Assembly: GCA_046349315.1 (NCBI GenBank)
Contig: JAXMCQ010000002.1
Coordinates: forward strand, 398,494-462,493
DNA length: 64,000 nt
Reading direction: 5' to 3'
Origin: JAEUMG01 sp046349315
Lineage (GTDB): Bacteria > Pseudomonadota > Alphaproteobacteria > Rhizobiales > Aestuariivirgaceae
The notes beneath the pieces were generated by a model. That model was not told the DNA's origin. It worked only from the letters and a program-made list of their open reading frames with translations, and searched no databases. Positions within the stretch are counted from its first letter, which is position 1. Every line of letters begins with the position of its first letter. Below are positions 8,927 through 17,932 of this stretch, in pieces. A program made the translations under genes and the position numbers.

Positions 8927-10535
8927 ACGCATGGCGAAGCGTCAGCTTCGAGATCTTGCCCGCGGCTGTGTGCGGGATCTCATCGATGAAGACGACATCG
9001 TCTGGTAGCCACCATTTGGCGACCTTGCCGGTGAGGTGAGCGAGCACGTCATCGCGCGATACTTCGGCATCGGGCTTCTTCACGACGACGAGCAAGGGCC
9101 GCTCGCTCCATTTGGGATGCGCGATGCCGATGGCCGCCGCCTCTGCGACGCCCGGACAGCCGATGGCCGCATTCTCGAGCTCGATCGATGAAATCCATTC
9201 CCCGCCTGATTTGATAACATCCTTCGAACGGTCGGTGATCGCCATATAGCCGTGCTCGTCAACCGTCGAAACGTCGCCCGTGTCGAACCAGCCTTCCGCA
9301 TCGAAGCTCGTTGCACCGTCGCCTTTGAAGTAGGACTTGGCAATGGCGGGCCCCCGGATTTTGAGCCGGCCGAAGGCCTTGCCGTCATGCGGCAGGGCGC
9401 GGCCTTCATCATCGGTGATCTTCATCTCGACACCGAAGGGCGGCCGGCCCTGCTTGATCTTGAACCGCCACCACTCCTCATGGGCGAGATGTTTGAGCGT
9501 GCCCTTACGCGCCCCGAAAGTACCAAGCGGGCTCGATTCCGTCATGCCCCAGGCGTGCAGCACATCGGTGTCGTAGCGCTCGATGAAGACGCGCATAAGC
9601 GCCTCCGGGCAGGATGAGCCGCCGATCGCCACGCGCTCAAGGTGCGGCAATTTCAATTGCGGATTCTGCTCGAGATGAGTGAGGAGCATGAGCCAGATCG
9701 TTGGCACGGCGGCGCTCATCGTCACCTGCTCGGTATCGAGAAGTTCATAAAGCGATTGGCCGTCGAGCTTAGGCCCCGGCATCACCAGTTTTGCGCCCAC
9801 CATGGGGGCGGAGAAGGCGAGCGACCAGGAATTGGCATGAAACATCGGCACCACCGGCATCACCGTATCGCGGCTCGAGAGCGCCAATGCATCGGGCGCC
9901 ACCGCCATCATCGCATGCAAGACGTTCGAGCGTTGTGAATAGACGACACCCTTGGGATTGCCCGTCGTGCCCGAAGTATAGCACATGCCGCAGGCTTCGT
10001 TCTCATCGAGCTGCGGCCAGGCAAAGCCGTCGTCACCTGAAGAAATCAATGTCTCGTAGCAGATCGGATTGCGCAAAGTAGTGTGAGCCGGCATGTGTGC
10101 CGCATCCGTCATCACGACAAAGCCCTTAATGCGCGGCAGCCGCTCCTGCAGCTTTTCGAAAATGGGCACGAAGGTGAGGTCGGTGAAGATCCACTGATCC
10201 TCGGCGTGGTTGACGATATAGTCGAGCTGGTCCGCGAAGAGGCGCGGATTGAGCGTGTGGACGACGGCGCCGATGCCCATCAGGCCGTACCAGGTCTCAA
10301 GGTGCCGCCAGCTATTCCAGGCCATGGTGGCGATGACGTCGCCGCGCTTGATTTTGAGCTCGCGCCCAACCGCGCTCGCAATGGCGCGCGAACGTCTGTC
10401 GAGATCGGCATAGGTCGTGCGCTGGATCGGTCCCTCGACCGATCGAGAAACGATTTCGCGGTCGCCATGCCATTCCGCCGCATGATCGAGGATGCGGGTG
10501 ACGAGCAATGGCCAGTCCTGCATCAGACCGAGCAT
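8898..10535 (-). CDS. AMP-forming fatty acid-CoA ligase (AMP-dependent synthetase)
   Basis: 545 residues of the ANL superfamily. The P-loop-like motif YTSGTTGNPKGV (about 188-199), the adenine-binding GMTES and the hinge region GYMAITDRSKD followed by GGEWISS are intact, as is the C-terminal catalytic lysine in AAGKISKL. It adenylates a carboxylic acid and transfers it to CoA; the overall sequence resembles medium/long-chain acyl-CoA synthetases of the AlkK/FadD3 type. No other beta-oxidation genes are adjacent. Repeat-rich DNA precedes it. Confidence 0.92.
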   Translation of the reverse strand: MLGLMQDWPLLVTRILDHAAEWHGDREIVSRSVEGPIQRTTYADLDRRSRAIASAVGRELKIKRGDVIATMAWNSWRHLETWYGLMGIGAVVHTLNPRLFADQLDYIVNHAEDQWIFTDLTFVPIFEKLQERLPRIKGFVVMTDAAHMPAHTTLRNPICYETLISSGDDGFAWPQLDENEACGMCYTSGTTGNPKGVVYSQRSNVLHAMMAVAPDALALSSRDTVMPVVPMFHANSWSLAFSAPMVGAKLVMPGPKLDGQSLYELLDTEQVTMSAAVPTIWLMLLTHLEQNPQLKLPHLERVAIGGSSCPEALMRVFIERYDTDVLHAWGMTESSPLGTFGARKGTLKHLAHEEWWRFKIKQGRPPFGVEMKITDDEGRALPHDGKAFGRLKIRGPAIAKSYFKGDGATSFDAEGWFDTGDVSTVDEHGYMAITDRSKDVIKSGGEWISSIELENAAIGCPGVAEAAAIGIAHPKWSERPLLVVVKKPDAEVSRDDVLAHLTGKVAKWWLPDDVVFIDEIPHTAAGKISKLTLRHAFKDYVFPSQ

Positions 10536-10607
10536 GTGAGGTTCCTCCCGAGGCTTTTTCTTAGAGACTAGCCTTTGCGGGATGAGGGCTCAATCGGTTG
10601 AAGGGAA

Positions 10608-10734
10608 CGCCCCTCATCGCCCCTGGATCAAGTCCAGGGGCACCTTCTCCCCGTTGGCACGGGGAGAAGGGAGGTCATCCCTCGCCCCGCGAGAGCGGGG
10701 AGAGGGTGGCGCGCATGCGCCGGGTGAGGGGCAC
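10608..10734. repeat. Cluster of GC-rich intergenic hairpins
   Basis: Three hairpins in succession: CCCCTGGA-TCAAG-TCCAGGGG (10620-10640), CCTTCTCCCCG / CGGGGAGAAGG (about 10643-10670) and CGCCCCGC / GCGGGGAG (about 10684-10702). They lie between the acyl-CoA synthetase start and the stop of the next leftward gene. Related hairpins recur at 20226-20350 and 55940-56005. This is a dispersed non-coding repeat type. Confidence 0.6.
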
Positions 10735-12030
10735 TCAGAACCGATTGATCGGCACGCCCTCATGCGCGATGAGGCCGAGGCAGATATCGCGCACCAGGCC
10801 CTGCTTGTGCGGGCCGTTCTGCGGATAGCGGATCATGTTGTCGCCATTGTGCATGAACAGAAACCCGCCCTTGCCGTCGTCGGTCGGATATTGCCACAGC
10901 CAGTCGGCGGGTTTGGGATCCTCCGCGCTCCCGACATCGGTGAGCCAGATGGCGCCCTTGGGCATGTCGGACCAGCCGCGCGCATATTGTCCGAAGACTC
11001 CGCTCCATCCGTCGAAATCCTCCGGCATGTTGCGGAAGAAGCCAAATGGATCGTTGCGCATGCGGACCTTCAGATTGCTGAAAGGTCGCGCCGGCACCGC
11101 CTGGAAGGCATGGAGAAAGGGAAGCCACGGGATTGCCGGTTCGGAGGAAACGACCAAATGGCCGCCGCGCTTCAGATGTACGAGCAACAGTTCCTGATTG
11201 CTGCGCAAGAAGAACTGGTCGTGGATATGCGGGATGTAGAGGATGTCGGTTTCGGCAAGGCTCTCGGCGGAAAGCTCGTATTGGGGCTGCAGTTTGAGCG
11301 TTCCGCCGGTGCCATCGAATGTCTCAGGCAGACCCTCGGCCGTCCACTCGCCCGATTTCGGATAGCACTGAAGATAAGTAACCGTGAACGACTTGCGCTT
11401 CCGGTCGATGCCGAGTTCGCGGTTCAGCCAGGGATAGAACTGGCGTAGAAACCGCGTCGTCGCCGGCATGAAGCGTTCGCCATTGTGGACATGGGGATCA
11501 AGCGTCGAGAGCATTAGGCGCCCGCCGCCTTCGAGCCTCTGGAAATCGATCAGCAAGCTGCCGCTGTCGTCATCGAGATTAAGCGCGCTCCGGCCTTGTG
11601 GATGAAGATCGAACACGCCGAACCAGTGCCAGCTCATGTCCTTGAGCGAAATAGTTTCGCAAATCGGATGTTTCGGCTCCGGCTGCCTGATTTCGAGATA
11701 TGGATTGGGCTTCTGCCACCACAACCAGTCCTTGGCATCGATCTCGCGAAAGCCGAGCTTTACGACGTCGATCCATTCATGCACGCCTTTGGCGCCGAAG
11801 ATGATCAGAAAGCCGCCCTTACGCACATAGGCGTTGAGCTGAGCGGAATGGCGCGCGAGTTCGACTCGATCCGTCCCGTCAGGTACGACAACCGCGGCAT
11901 ATTTGCTGAGATCGTGCCGGCCGAGTTCGCGCAGATAGAGCATGTCGTCGAGCTGATACGCGAAATCCTGAAACGTCGTGATCTGGCTGGCGCAACCCGC
12001 CGTCACATAGGCAATTGTCTTATTCGTCAT
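10735..12030 (-). CDS. Trp-rich class I amidotransferase-like protein, last gene of the FecBCD-type operon
   Basis: About 431 residues; function unknown. The first 110 residues have a Rossmann-like pattern seen in ThuA/GATase1-like proteins (AYVTAGCAS, AAVVVPDG, VRKGGFLIIFGAKG). The rest is rich in Trp and aromatic residues with several His. No signal peptide is seen, so it should be cytosolic. The ATG at 12030 is preferred because it lies 10 nt after the ATPase stop; the longer frame overlaps the ATPase gene. Close spacing with the ABC genes implies co-transcription and a role connected with the imported ligand. It could be a hydrolase or a catalytically dead sensor, and no full catalytic triad is claimed. 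Confidence 0.7.
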   Translation of the reverse strand: MTNKTIAYVTAGCASQITTFQDFAYQLDDMLYLRELGRHDLSKYAAVVVPDGTDRVELARHSAQLNAYVRKGGFLIIFGAKGVHEWIDVVKLGFREIDAKDWLWWQKPNPYLEIRQPEPKHPICETISLKDMSWHWFGVFDLHPQGRSALNLDDDSGSLLIDFQRLEGGGRLMLSTLDPHVHNGERFMPATTRFLRQFYPWLNRELGIDRKRKSFTVTYLQCYPKSGEWTAEGLPETFDGTGGTLKLQPQYELSAESLAETDILYIPHIHDQFFLRSNQELLLVHLKRGGHLVVSSEPAIPWLPFLHAFQAVPARPFSNLKVRMRNDPFGFFRNMPEDFDGWSGVFGQYARGWSDMPKGAIWLTDVGSAEDPKPADWLWQYPTDDGKGGFLFMHNGDNMIRYPQNGPHKQGLVRDICLGLIAHEGVPINRF

Positions 12031-12040
12031 TGGCTCTGGC

Positions 12041-12778
12041 CTAGCGTTCGAAATAGGGAGCAAAGGTGTAGCGGCCGGCGTCGGCAAAGGCCGCCTTGGC
12101 GATCGGCACTTCATAAAGGCGCGACAGATTTTCGGCGGTCAGCACATCGGCCACTGAGCCGTGCAGATAGCTGGGGCGATCCTTCATCAGAAGGACGTGG
12201 CTTGCGACTTCAAGCCCGTGCTGCGGCGCATGCGTGGTGAAGATGATGGTGAGGCCCATGCTGCCATTGAGCCGACGCAGCGTGGAAATGACGATTGATT
12301 GGTTCTTATAGTCGAGCGCCGAGCAGGGCTCGTCGAGGATCATGATCTCGCATTCGGACGAGAGCGCCTGCGCGATCATCACCAATTGCCGCTGGCCGCC
12401 GCTCAATTCGTTGAAAGGCCGTTCCGCAAGATGGCCGACACTCATGAGATCGAGGTATTTGTGCGCAACCTCGTAGTCCTTGGCACGCGGCGCGCCGAAC
12501 AGGCCGATGTGCCGGGCGCGCCCCATCAAGACGATGTCCATGACCGAGAAGGCGAAGGTCGAATGGAAAAGCTGCGGCACGAAGCCGATGGGACCGTGTC
12601 TTGCCGAATGCCCGGTGTCGGGCCGCCGTAAGCCGACCATGCAGTTGAGAAGCGTCGTCTTGCCTACACCATTGGCGCCGAGGATGGCCAACACCGCGCC
12701 GCGTTCCACCGCGAGCGAGTAATTTTCGAGGATCGGCTTGTCGCCGAGCCTCACGCTGAGATTGGCGATCTCAATCAT
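12041..12778 (-). CDS. ABC transporter ATP-binding protein, FecE/BtuD type
   Basis: 245 residues with Walker A GANGVGKTT (about 34-42), signature LSGGQRQ, Walker B IMILDEP and the H-loop in FTTHAPQ. It energises the FecCD-type permease encoded immediately upstream; the two genes overlap by 8 nt. Metal-chelate (iron-siderophore, cobalamin, haem) importers use this architecture. Confidence 0.93.
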   Translation of the reverse strand: MIEIANLSVRLGDKPILENYSLAVERGAVLAILGANGVGKTTLLNCMVGLRRPDTGHSARHGPIGFVPQLFHSTFAFSVMDIVLMGRARHIGLFGAPRAKDYEVAHKYLDLMSVGHLAERPFNELSGGQRQLVMIAQALSSECEIMILDEPCSALDYKNQSIVISTLRRLNGSMGLTIIFTTHAPQHGLEVASHVLLMKDRPSYLHGSVADVLTAENLSRLYEVPIAKAAFADAGRYTFAPYFER

Positions 12779-13826
12779 CGGCCCATCCGCTCTTTGACTG
12801 GACGCGCCGCATGATCACCGCGAAGAAAGGCACGGCGACCAAAGTCGTGATGATACCGAGCGGGATTTCTGCAACCGTTAGCGTTCGCGCCAAATCGTCG
12901 ACAAGCAGGACGTAGATCGCCCCGATCAATGCCGAGACCGGTAGCAGCTTCCCGTGATCCGGGCCAACCAAGGCGCGCGCCATATGCGGGATGATGAGGC
13001 CGACCCAGGCGACGATGCCCGATGTCGCAACCACGCCAGCCGATATGATCGAAACCGCGCCAAGAATGATCCACTGTACAAGCTCGATCGGAGCGCCCAG
13101 CGCCCGCGCCTTGTCCTCGCCGAGCGACAGGATGTTGATCTGGTACTGCAGGAGATAGATGATGATCGACGGCGGCAGGATCGCCAGGGTCATCAATGCG
13201 AGCGATTCGTAATTCGTGCCGGCAATGCTGCCCATCAGCCAATAGGTAATGGCGGGGAGTTTTTGGTGCGGATCGGCCAACAGCTTGACGATAGAGATGG
13301 CGGACTCGAAGAAAGCGGTGACGACGACGCCGGCAAGCACGAGCGTCAATGTCGAGGTTCGTCCCTTCACACTGGCGAGGAATCTGACAATGATCATGCT
13401 GCCCATGCCGACGGCGAAGGCAGCACCAAGGACGATCGTGCCGCCGCCAACCAGTAGGATCGCCAATGTGCCGCCGAAGCCCGCACCGGCTGTGACGCCG
13501 ATGATGCCGGGATCGAGCAGGGGATTGCGGAACATGCCTTGCAAGGCCGCTCCGGAGATCGCGAGGCCGGCGCCGATGACGATCGCCGCCAGTATGCGCG
13601 GCAGGCGGATCGCTTCGACGACATCGGCTTCGACGAGCGTCCAGCTTGGATGGCCGGTCGGAACGATATTGTCCCATAGGATCAGCCACGCCTTGACCAT
13701 GCCGACGTCATAGCGCCCGAGCGTGATCGAATAGATCACGCAGAAGACGAGGAGCAGCGTCAGGACCGCAATGACGGAGAGCGTGCGGATGCGCGCTCCC
13801 CCTTGCGTGAGTGTTGCAGCGATCAT
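12771..13826 (-). CDS. FecCD-family ABC transporter permease
   Basis: 351 residues with about nine or ten hydrophobic helices, typical of FecCD/BtuC permeases. The hallmark segments PRILAAIVIGAGLAISGAALQ (near residue 75), RNPLLDPGIIG and GLIIPHMAR (near 280) are clear. It forms the membrane channel for the ligand delivered by the binding protein encoded 8 nt upstream. Only one permease gene is present, as in homodimeric type II importers. Confidence 0.93.
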   Translation of the reverse strand: MIAATLTQGGARIRTLSVIAVLTLLLVFCVIYSITLGRYDVGMVKAWLILWDNIVPTGHPSWTLVEADVVEAIRLPRILAAIVIGAGLAISGAALQGMFRNPLLDPGIIGVTAGAGFGGTLAILLVGGGTIVLGAAFAVGMGSMIIVRFLASVKGRTSTLTLVLAGVVVTAFFESAISIVKLLADPHQKLPAITYWLMGSIAGTNYESLALMTLAILPPSIIIYLLQYQINILSLGEDKARALGAPIELVQWIILGAVSIISAGVVATSGIVAWVGLIIPHMARALVGPDHGKLLPVSALIGAIYVLLVDDLARTLTVAEIPLGIITTLVAVPFFAVIMRRVQSKSGWADD

Positions 13827-13834
13827 CCGGCGGC

Positions 13835-14914
13835 TCAGCCGAAGATGTCGCTATAGCCTGCTGAATCCTTGTTCTGCTCAAACTCCATGATGGCGCGGAG
13901 CTGCTCGTCCGTCAGATCCTTCTGATAGATGAGCTTGTAGCCGGCCTTCACAGTCTCGCCGAATTCCTTCGGGTTCTTGAAGTAATCGGGATTGGCGATG
14001 CGCGCCAGCCAGTCGTCGCTGAGATAGATTTCCGCGGCATCCGGCGAGCGGTTGAACTGCGGAAACTTGTAGACTCGCTTGTTCTTCACCGCATCGAGAT
14101 TGGCGAAAGTCGGGTTGGAATAGAAATCCGCAGGTTTCAGATCCGTGGCATAGGCCGGGATGACGATAATCTCGGGGTTCCACACCAGTAGCTGTTCGGC
14201 ATCGATGGTCCGCCACCATTCGTCTGTGCCGTCGGCCGCGACATCGCGCGCGGCACTTAAAGAATAGTCCTGCGAGCTGTTGGCAATCACCCGGATGCTG
14301 TCGCCGATCTGGTCGATGGGAAGAATGGTCTTATAATCGGCAGCGGCGACTTTCGCGAATGTGTCACGCAGGGCCTTGTTGGAGGCATCCTGCTTTTGCA
14401 GGATGAGCTGTGCCCGGTCATTGCGGTTAGACATGTAGCCGCTGAGGGTGAGGTAATCGCGGCGATGCTGGTTGGTGCAGCAATCCCAGCCCACGACTTT
14501 CAATCCGACGCGCTCGAGCGGTTCGATGATCTTGGGGTCGAAGGTCCATTGCAGCACGGCATCCGGATTGATCTCGAGGATCGCCTCGACATTGGGCACG
14601 AAGCCCTCGCCGCCGACATTGGATTTGAGCTTGAGGAATTCCGGAATCAGTTCGCCGTAAATGCTGGTCTGGTACATCTTCAGGCCCTTCTCATAGACGC
14701 CTGCGATGTGGTCCGCCTTGCCCTCGACCGCGTAGTAGACGATGGGTCCCGAGGCGAACATCGACACGATTTTCTCGGGCGGCTTTTCGAACACGATCTC
14801 CTTGTTCCGATGGTCGAGAAAGCGGGTTTCCGCATGGGCAACGCCGATCGCGGCGAGTCCGACCGTTGCAACTAGAGTCATTCTAAATACTTGTGATTGC
14901 ATCATAATTAGCAT
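13835..14914 (-). CDS. Periplasmic substrate-binding protein of FecB/BtuF type
   Basis: 359 residues. A signal peptide (about 12-28, ending AHA) is followed by a metal-chelate-type binding fold (KIVSMFASGPIVYYAV, VPNVEAILEINPDAVLQW). Two adjacent cysteines in WDCCTNQHRR near residue 145 are unusual and could bind metal. The frame opens at 14914, but the ATG at 14905 has a GGGGA at better spacing and may be the true start. It has no lipobox, so it should be free in the periplasm. The ligand is unknown; the amidase gene upstream suggests an amide-containing chelate or cofactor (inference). Confidence 0.88.
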   Translation of the reverse strand: MLIMMQSQVFRMTLVATVGLAAIGVAHAETRFLDHRNKEIVFEKPPEKIVSMFASGPIVYYAVEGKADHIAGVYEKGLKMYQTSIYGELIPEFLKLKSNVGGEGFVPNVEAILEINPDAVLQWTFDPKIIEPLERVGLKVVGWDCCTNQHRRDYLTLSGYMSNRNDRAQLILQKQDASNKALRDTFAKVAAADYKTILPIDQIGDSIRVIANSSQDYSLSAARDVAADGTDEWWRTIDAEQLLVWNPEIIVIPAYATDLKPADFYSNPTFANLDAVKNKRVYKFPQFNRSPDAAEIYLSDDWLARIANPDYFKNPKEFGETVKAGYKLIYQKDLTDEQLRAIMEFEQNKDSAGYSDIFG

Positions 14915-14974
14915 TCCCCGAGTAGCCGACTAAACAACTCGGGATTAGTGCAAGCGCCTGTCTTGTGCAAGTGC

Positions 14975-14998
14975 AAAAAGGCCGGCTGCGACCTTTTT
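14975..14998 (-). terminator. Possible terminator/attenuator after the amidase gene
   Basis: Arms AAAAAGG / CCTTTTT with a 10-nt GC-rich loop lie directly at the amidase stop codon and upstream of the binding-protein gene. On the leftward transcript the hairpin is followed by a few T residues. It may set a separate level of expression for the ABC genes. Confidence 0.4.
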
Positions 14999-16404
14999 CA
15001 ACGCGGATCGATGGGTGTGATGTCGCGGTAACCGAGCAAGCTTTCGATGAAGCCCGCACCGCCCAACAGCGCCGCCTCGCCGCGCGGCGGGGCGACAATC
15101 TGCAGGCCGACGGGAAGTTTCTCGCTGGTAAAGCCCATGGGGATCGAAATCGCCGGGCAAGCGACATTGGTGATCGCATAGACGATGGCGAGCCAATCGA
15201 TATAGGTCGAGAATTTGTGGCCGTTGCATTCAGCGAGATAGCGCTGCTCGACCGGATAGGCGGCAACGATCGTCGCCGGGCAAAGTAGCAAATCATAGGT
15301 CTTGAAGAAGTCGAGCGTGCGCTTGAACATGGCGCCCCGTTGCGCTTCCGCCGTCGCAATCTCCGCACCGGTGAGATTCAGGCCCTTCTCGATGTTCCAG
15401 ATGACTTCCGGCTTGAGTTTGTCGCGATAATTCTCGAGCAGCGACTTCATGCCGGTCGCGAAGGAGAGCGCGCGCAAAACCTGGAAACACTCATGCGCCT
15501 CGCTGAAATCGGGATGCGCTTCCTCGACGATGACGCCTTCGCCTTCGAGTTTTTGCGCCGCTTTCATCACAAGCGCGGCGACTTCGGGATCGACGGGCGT
15601 GATGCCGAGATCGCGGCTGACCGCCACGCGTTTCGGCTTCCGCTTGTCGCGCGCCGCAGCGAGATAGGAGATGTCTTCCTTTGGCAGCGACAAGGGATCG
15701 CCGGGCTCGGTGCCGACCATCGCATCGAAGAGCAACGCCAGATCCTCGACATTGCGTGCCATCGGCCCGTCAAGACCGAGCGTGCCGTCGATCTTGCTGA
15801 AGACGGAAACCGCGACGCGCCCCGGAGATGGCCGCATCCCGACCACGCCGCAGAAGCTCGCCGGGTTTCGCAATGATCCGCCCATGTCAGAGCCATGCGC
15901 GACCCACGCCATGCCGGTGGCGAGCGCCACTGCCGCGCCGCCCGACGACCCCGCCGCCGAGCGCGTCCGGTTCCACGGATTGAGCGTGCGCCCGAAGACT
16001 TCGTTGAATGTATTGGCGCCGGCGCCGAATTCGGGCGTGTTCGACATCGCGTAGACGATGCCGCCTTCGCGCTCGATATGCTCGACCAGTATGTCGGATT
16101 CTTCCGCGATGCGATCGGCATAGATCGGCGAACCTTGCGTCGAGCGCACGCCCTTGACGTCATTGAGGTCCTTGATCGGCAACGGCAATCCGCACAGCGT
16201 CCCGCGCTCCGCCGCCGGCTTCTTCATGAGGAGCGTTGCTTCGGCCCGCGCCCGATCAAAGCAGAGCGTTGGCAATGCATTCACCTTCGGATCGACCTCG
16301 GCGATGCGTTTCTCGAGCGCGTCTAGACAGTCGAAGGGCGTGATTTCCCCCACTTTCAGGCGCGAAACGACTGTAGTTGCATGCTGGCGGAGAAGCTCGT
16401 TCAT
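14998..16404 (-). CDS. Amidase-signature-family hydrolase
   Basis: 468 residues of the amidase signature family, with the Ser-cisSer-Lys triad visible: Lys in LPIKDLND (near residue 78), Ser in GSDMGGSLRNPA and the Gly/Ser-rich AAGSSGGAAVA. Members hydrolyse amide bonds in substrates such as acetamide, aryl amides or peptide-like compounds; a GatA role is unlikely because gatB and gatC are absent. The FecBCD-type transporter follows 83 nt downstream on the same strand, so the amidase probably processes the imported compound. It starts 88 bp from the divergent gabT-like gene. Confidence 0.9.
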   Translation of the reverse strand: MNELLRQHATTVVSRLKVGEITPFDCLDALEKRIAEVDPKVNALPTLCFDRARAEATLLMKKPAAERGTLCGLPLPIKDLNDVKGVRSTQGSPIYADRIAEESDILVEHIEREGGIVYAMSNTPEFGAGANTFNEVFGRTLNPWNRTRSAAGSSGGAAVALATGMAWVAHGSDMGGSLRNPASFCGVVGMRPSPGRVAVSVFSKIDGTLGLDGPMARNVEDLALLFDAMVGTEPGDPLSLPKEDISYLAAARDKRKPKRVAVSRDLGITPVDPEVAALVMKAAQKLEGEGVIVEEAHPDFSEAHECFQVLRALSFATGMKSLLENYRDKLKPEVIWNIEKGLNLTGAEIATAEAQRGAMFKRTLDFFKTYDLLLCPATIVAAYPVEQRYLAECNGHKFSTYIDWLAIVYAITNVACPAISIPMGFTSEKLPVGLQIVAPPRGEAALLGGAGFIESLLGYRDITPIDPR

Positions 16405-16492
16405 CGGGGGTTGAATCCATTTGCGGGGCAGGGGGCAGGAGCGCTAGAAGATGCCCAAATTTCAAGCACGTATTCTCTAAAGGAGAAGGATC

Positions 16493-17794
16493 ATGAACGT
16501 CCAGACATCGCCTAAGGGCCTCAATGAAGCCTGGGTCGAACGGCGTGCCAAGGCGGTCTCGCGGGGCGTGGGCATGGCTGCGCCGATCATTGCCGCGCGC
16601 GCCGAAGATTCGGAAATGTGGGATATCGAAGGCCGCCGCTTCATCGATTTCGGCGGCGGCATCGCCGTGGTCAATACCGGCCACCGCCATCCCTTGGTGA
16701 TGAAGCGCGTCCAGGAGCAACTCAACGCCTTCACCCACACCTGCTTCATGGTGGCGCCCTACGCGCCCTTCATCGAGCTTGCCGAAAAGCTCAATGCCGT
16801 CGCCCCGATATCCGGCGACAAGAAGAGCCTTTTCGTCACGACAGGTGCCGAAGCCGTCGAGAACGCCATCAAGATCGCCCGCGCCTATACCGGCCGCTCC
16901 GACATCATCTGCTTTCAGGGCGCCTTCCACGGCCGCACGCTCTTGACCATGGCAATGACCGGCAAGGTCACGCCCTACAAGAACAAGTTCGGACCCTTTC
17001 CGGGCGGCGTGTGGCACGTGCCGTTCCCGGTCGCCCATCATGGCATTTCCGTCGACGACACGATGCATGCCATCGAATGGCTGTTCAAATCCGATGTCGA
17101 GGCCTCACGCGTTGCCGCGATCGTCATCGAGCCGGTGCAGGGTGAGGGCGGCTTCTATGTCGCGCCGAAGGAACTCATGCAGCGTCTGCGCAAGCTCTGC
17201 GACGAACACGGCATCGTCTTCATTGCGGATGAAATCCAGTCCGGCTTCGGGCGCACCGGCAAGTGGTTCGCCATGGAGCATATGGGCGTCGAGCCCGATC
17301 TGGTGACGGTTGCGAAGTCGCTGGCCGGTGGTTTCCCGCTCGCCGGCGTTGTCGGCCGCCAGAAGATGATGGACGCGCCCGATCCGGGCGGCCTTGGTGG
17401 CACCTATGCCGGCAATCCGGTCGCCTGCGCAGCGGCACTCGGTGTCTTCGACGCCTTCGAACAGGACAAGCTCCTCGATCAGGCCGAAGCCCAGGGCAAG
17501 ATCATGATGGAGCGCCTCAAATCCATCAAGGCCAAGGGCCGCGGCATGCCGATCGGCGACATTCGCGGGCTCGGCGCCATGGTCGCCTTCGAAGTCGTCA
17601 CCGAACATGGCGGCTCGAAGCCCGATGCAGCGGGCGCCAAGGCACTCGCCGCCAAATGCCTCGAGCGCGGTCTCCTGATCCTCACCTGCGGTGTCTATAG
17701 CGACACGATCCGCCTCTTGACCCCGCTCACCGCGTCGAAGGAGATCCTCAAAGAGGGCCTCGACATTCTGGAAGCGGCGATCGTCGGGAACTGA
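16493..17794 (+). CDS. gabT: 4-aminobutyrate aminotransferase family (class III, PLP)
   Basis: 433 residues, close to the usual length of GABA aminotransferases. The PLP-binding motif VTVAKSLAGGFPLAGV holds the Schiff-base Lys; GAEAVENAIKIAR, IADEIQSGFGRTGKWFA and YAGNPVACAAALG are family hallmarks. It should convert 4-aminobutyrate plus 2-oxoglutarate to succinate semialdehyde and glutamate, though related omega-amino acids are possible. AAAGGAG lies just ahead of the ATG. No succinate semialdehyde dehydrogenase is adjacent; another class III aminotransferase follows. Confidence 0.92.
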   Translation: MNVQTSPKGLNEAWVERRAKAVSRGVGMAAPIIAARAEDSEMWDIEGRRFIDFGGGIAVVNTGHRHPLVMKRVQEQLNAFTHTCFMVAPYAPFIELAEKLNAVAPISGDKKSLFVTTGAEAVENAIKIARAYTGRSDIICFQGAFHGRTLLTMAMTGKVTPYKNKFGPFPGGVWHVPFPVAHHGISVDDTMHAIEWLFKSDVEASRVAAIVIEPVQGEGGFYVAPKELMQRLRKLCDEHGIVFIADEIQSGFGRTGKWFAMEHMGVEPDLVTVAKSLAGGFPLAGVVGRQKMMDAPDPGGLGGTYAGNPVACAAALGVFDAFEQDKLLDQAEAQGKIMMERLKSIKAKGRGMPIGDIRGLGAMVAFEVVTEHGGSKPDAAGAKALAAKCLERGLLILTCGVYSDTIRLLTPLTASKEILKEGLDILEAAIVGN

Positions 17795-17816
17795 GTAGCA
17801 GTACTGCAAAAATGTC

Positions 17817-17905
17817 ATTGCCGGGCTTGGCCCGGCAATCCATAGTGCCGCATACCCAGAAGTCGGAGTTGCGTCCTGATGGATCCCCGGGACAAGCCCG
17901 GGGAT
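17817..17905. repeat. Paired palindromic intergenic element (BIME-like)
   Basis: Two hairpins: ATTGCCGGG-CTTGG-CCCGGCAAT (17817-17839) and ATCCCCGGG-ACAAG-CCCGGGGAT (17883-17905). The loops are near-complementary and each is flanked by TGTC/GACA-like sequence, giving a larger inverted arrangement. A second pair of the same design is at 56156-56244. Non-coding, between two aminotransferase genes. Confidence 0.75.
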
Positions 17906-17932
17906 GACAATGGGCTATTGCCGGAGCGCTGA

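Noticed and set aside
14998..16404. Amidase as GatA of the tRNA amidotransferase
   Set aside because: gatB and gatC are not adjacent and the neighbours are an ABC importer, which fits a catabolic or processing amidase better.
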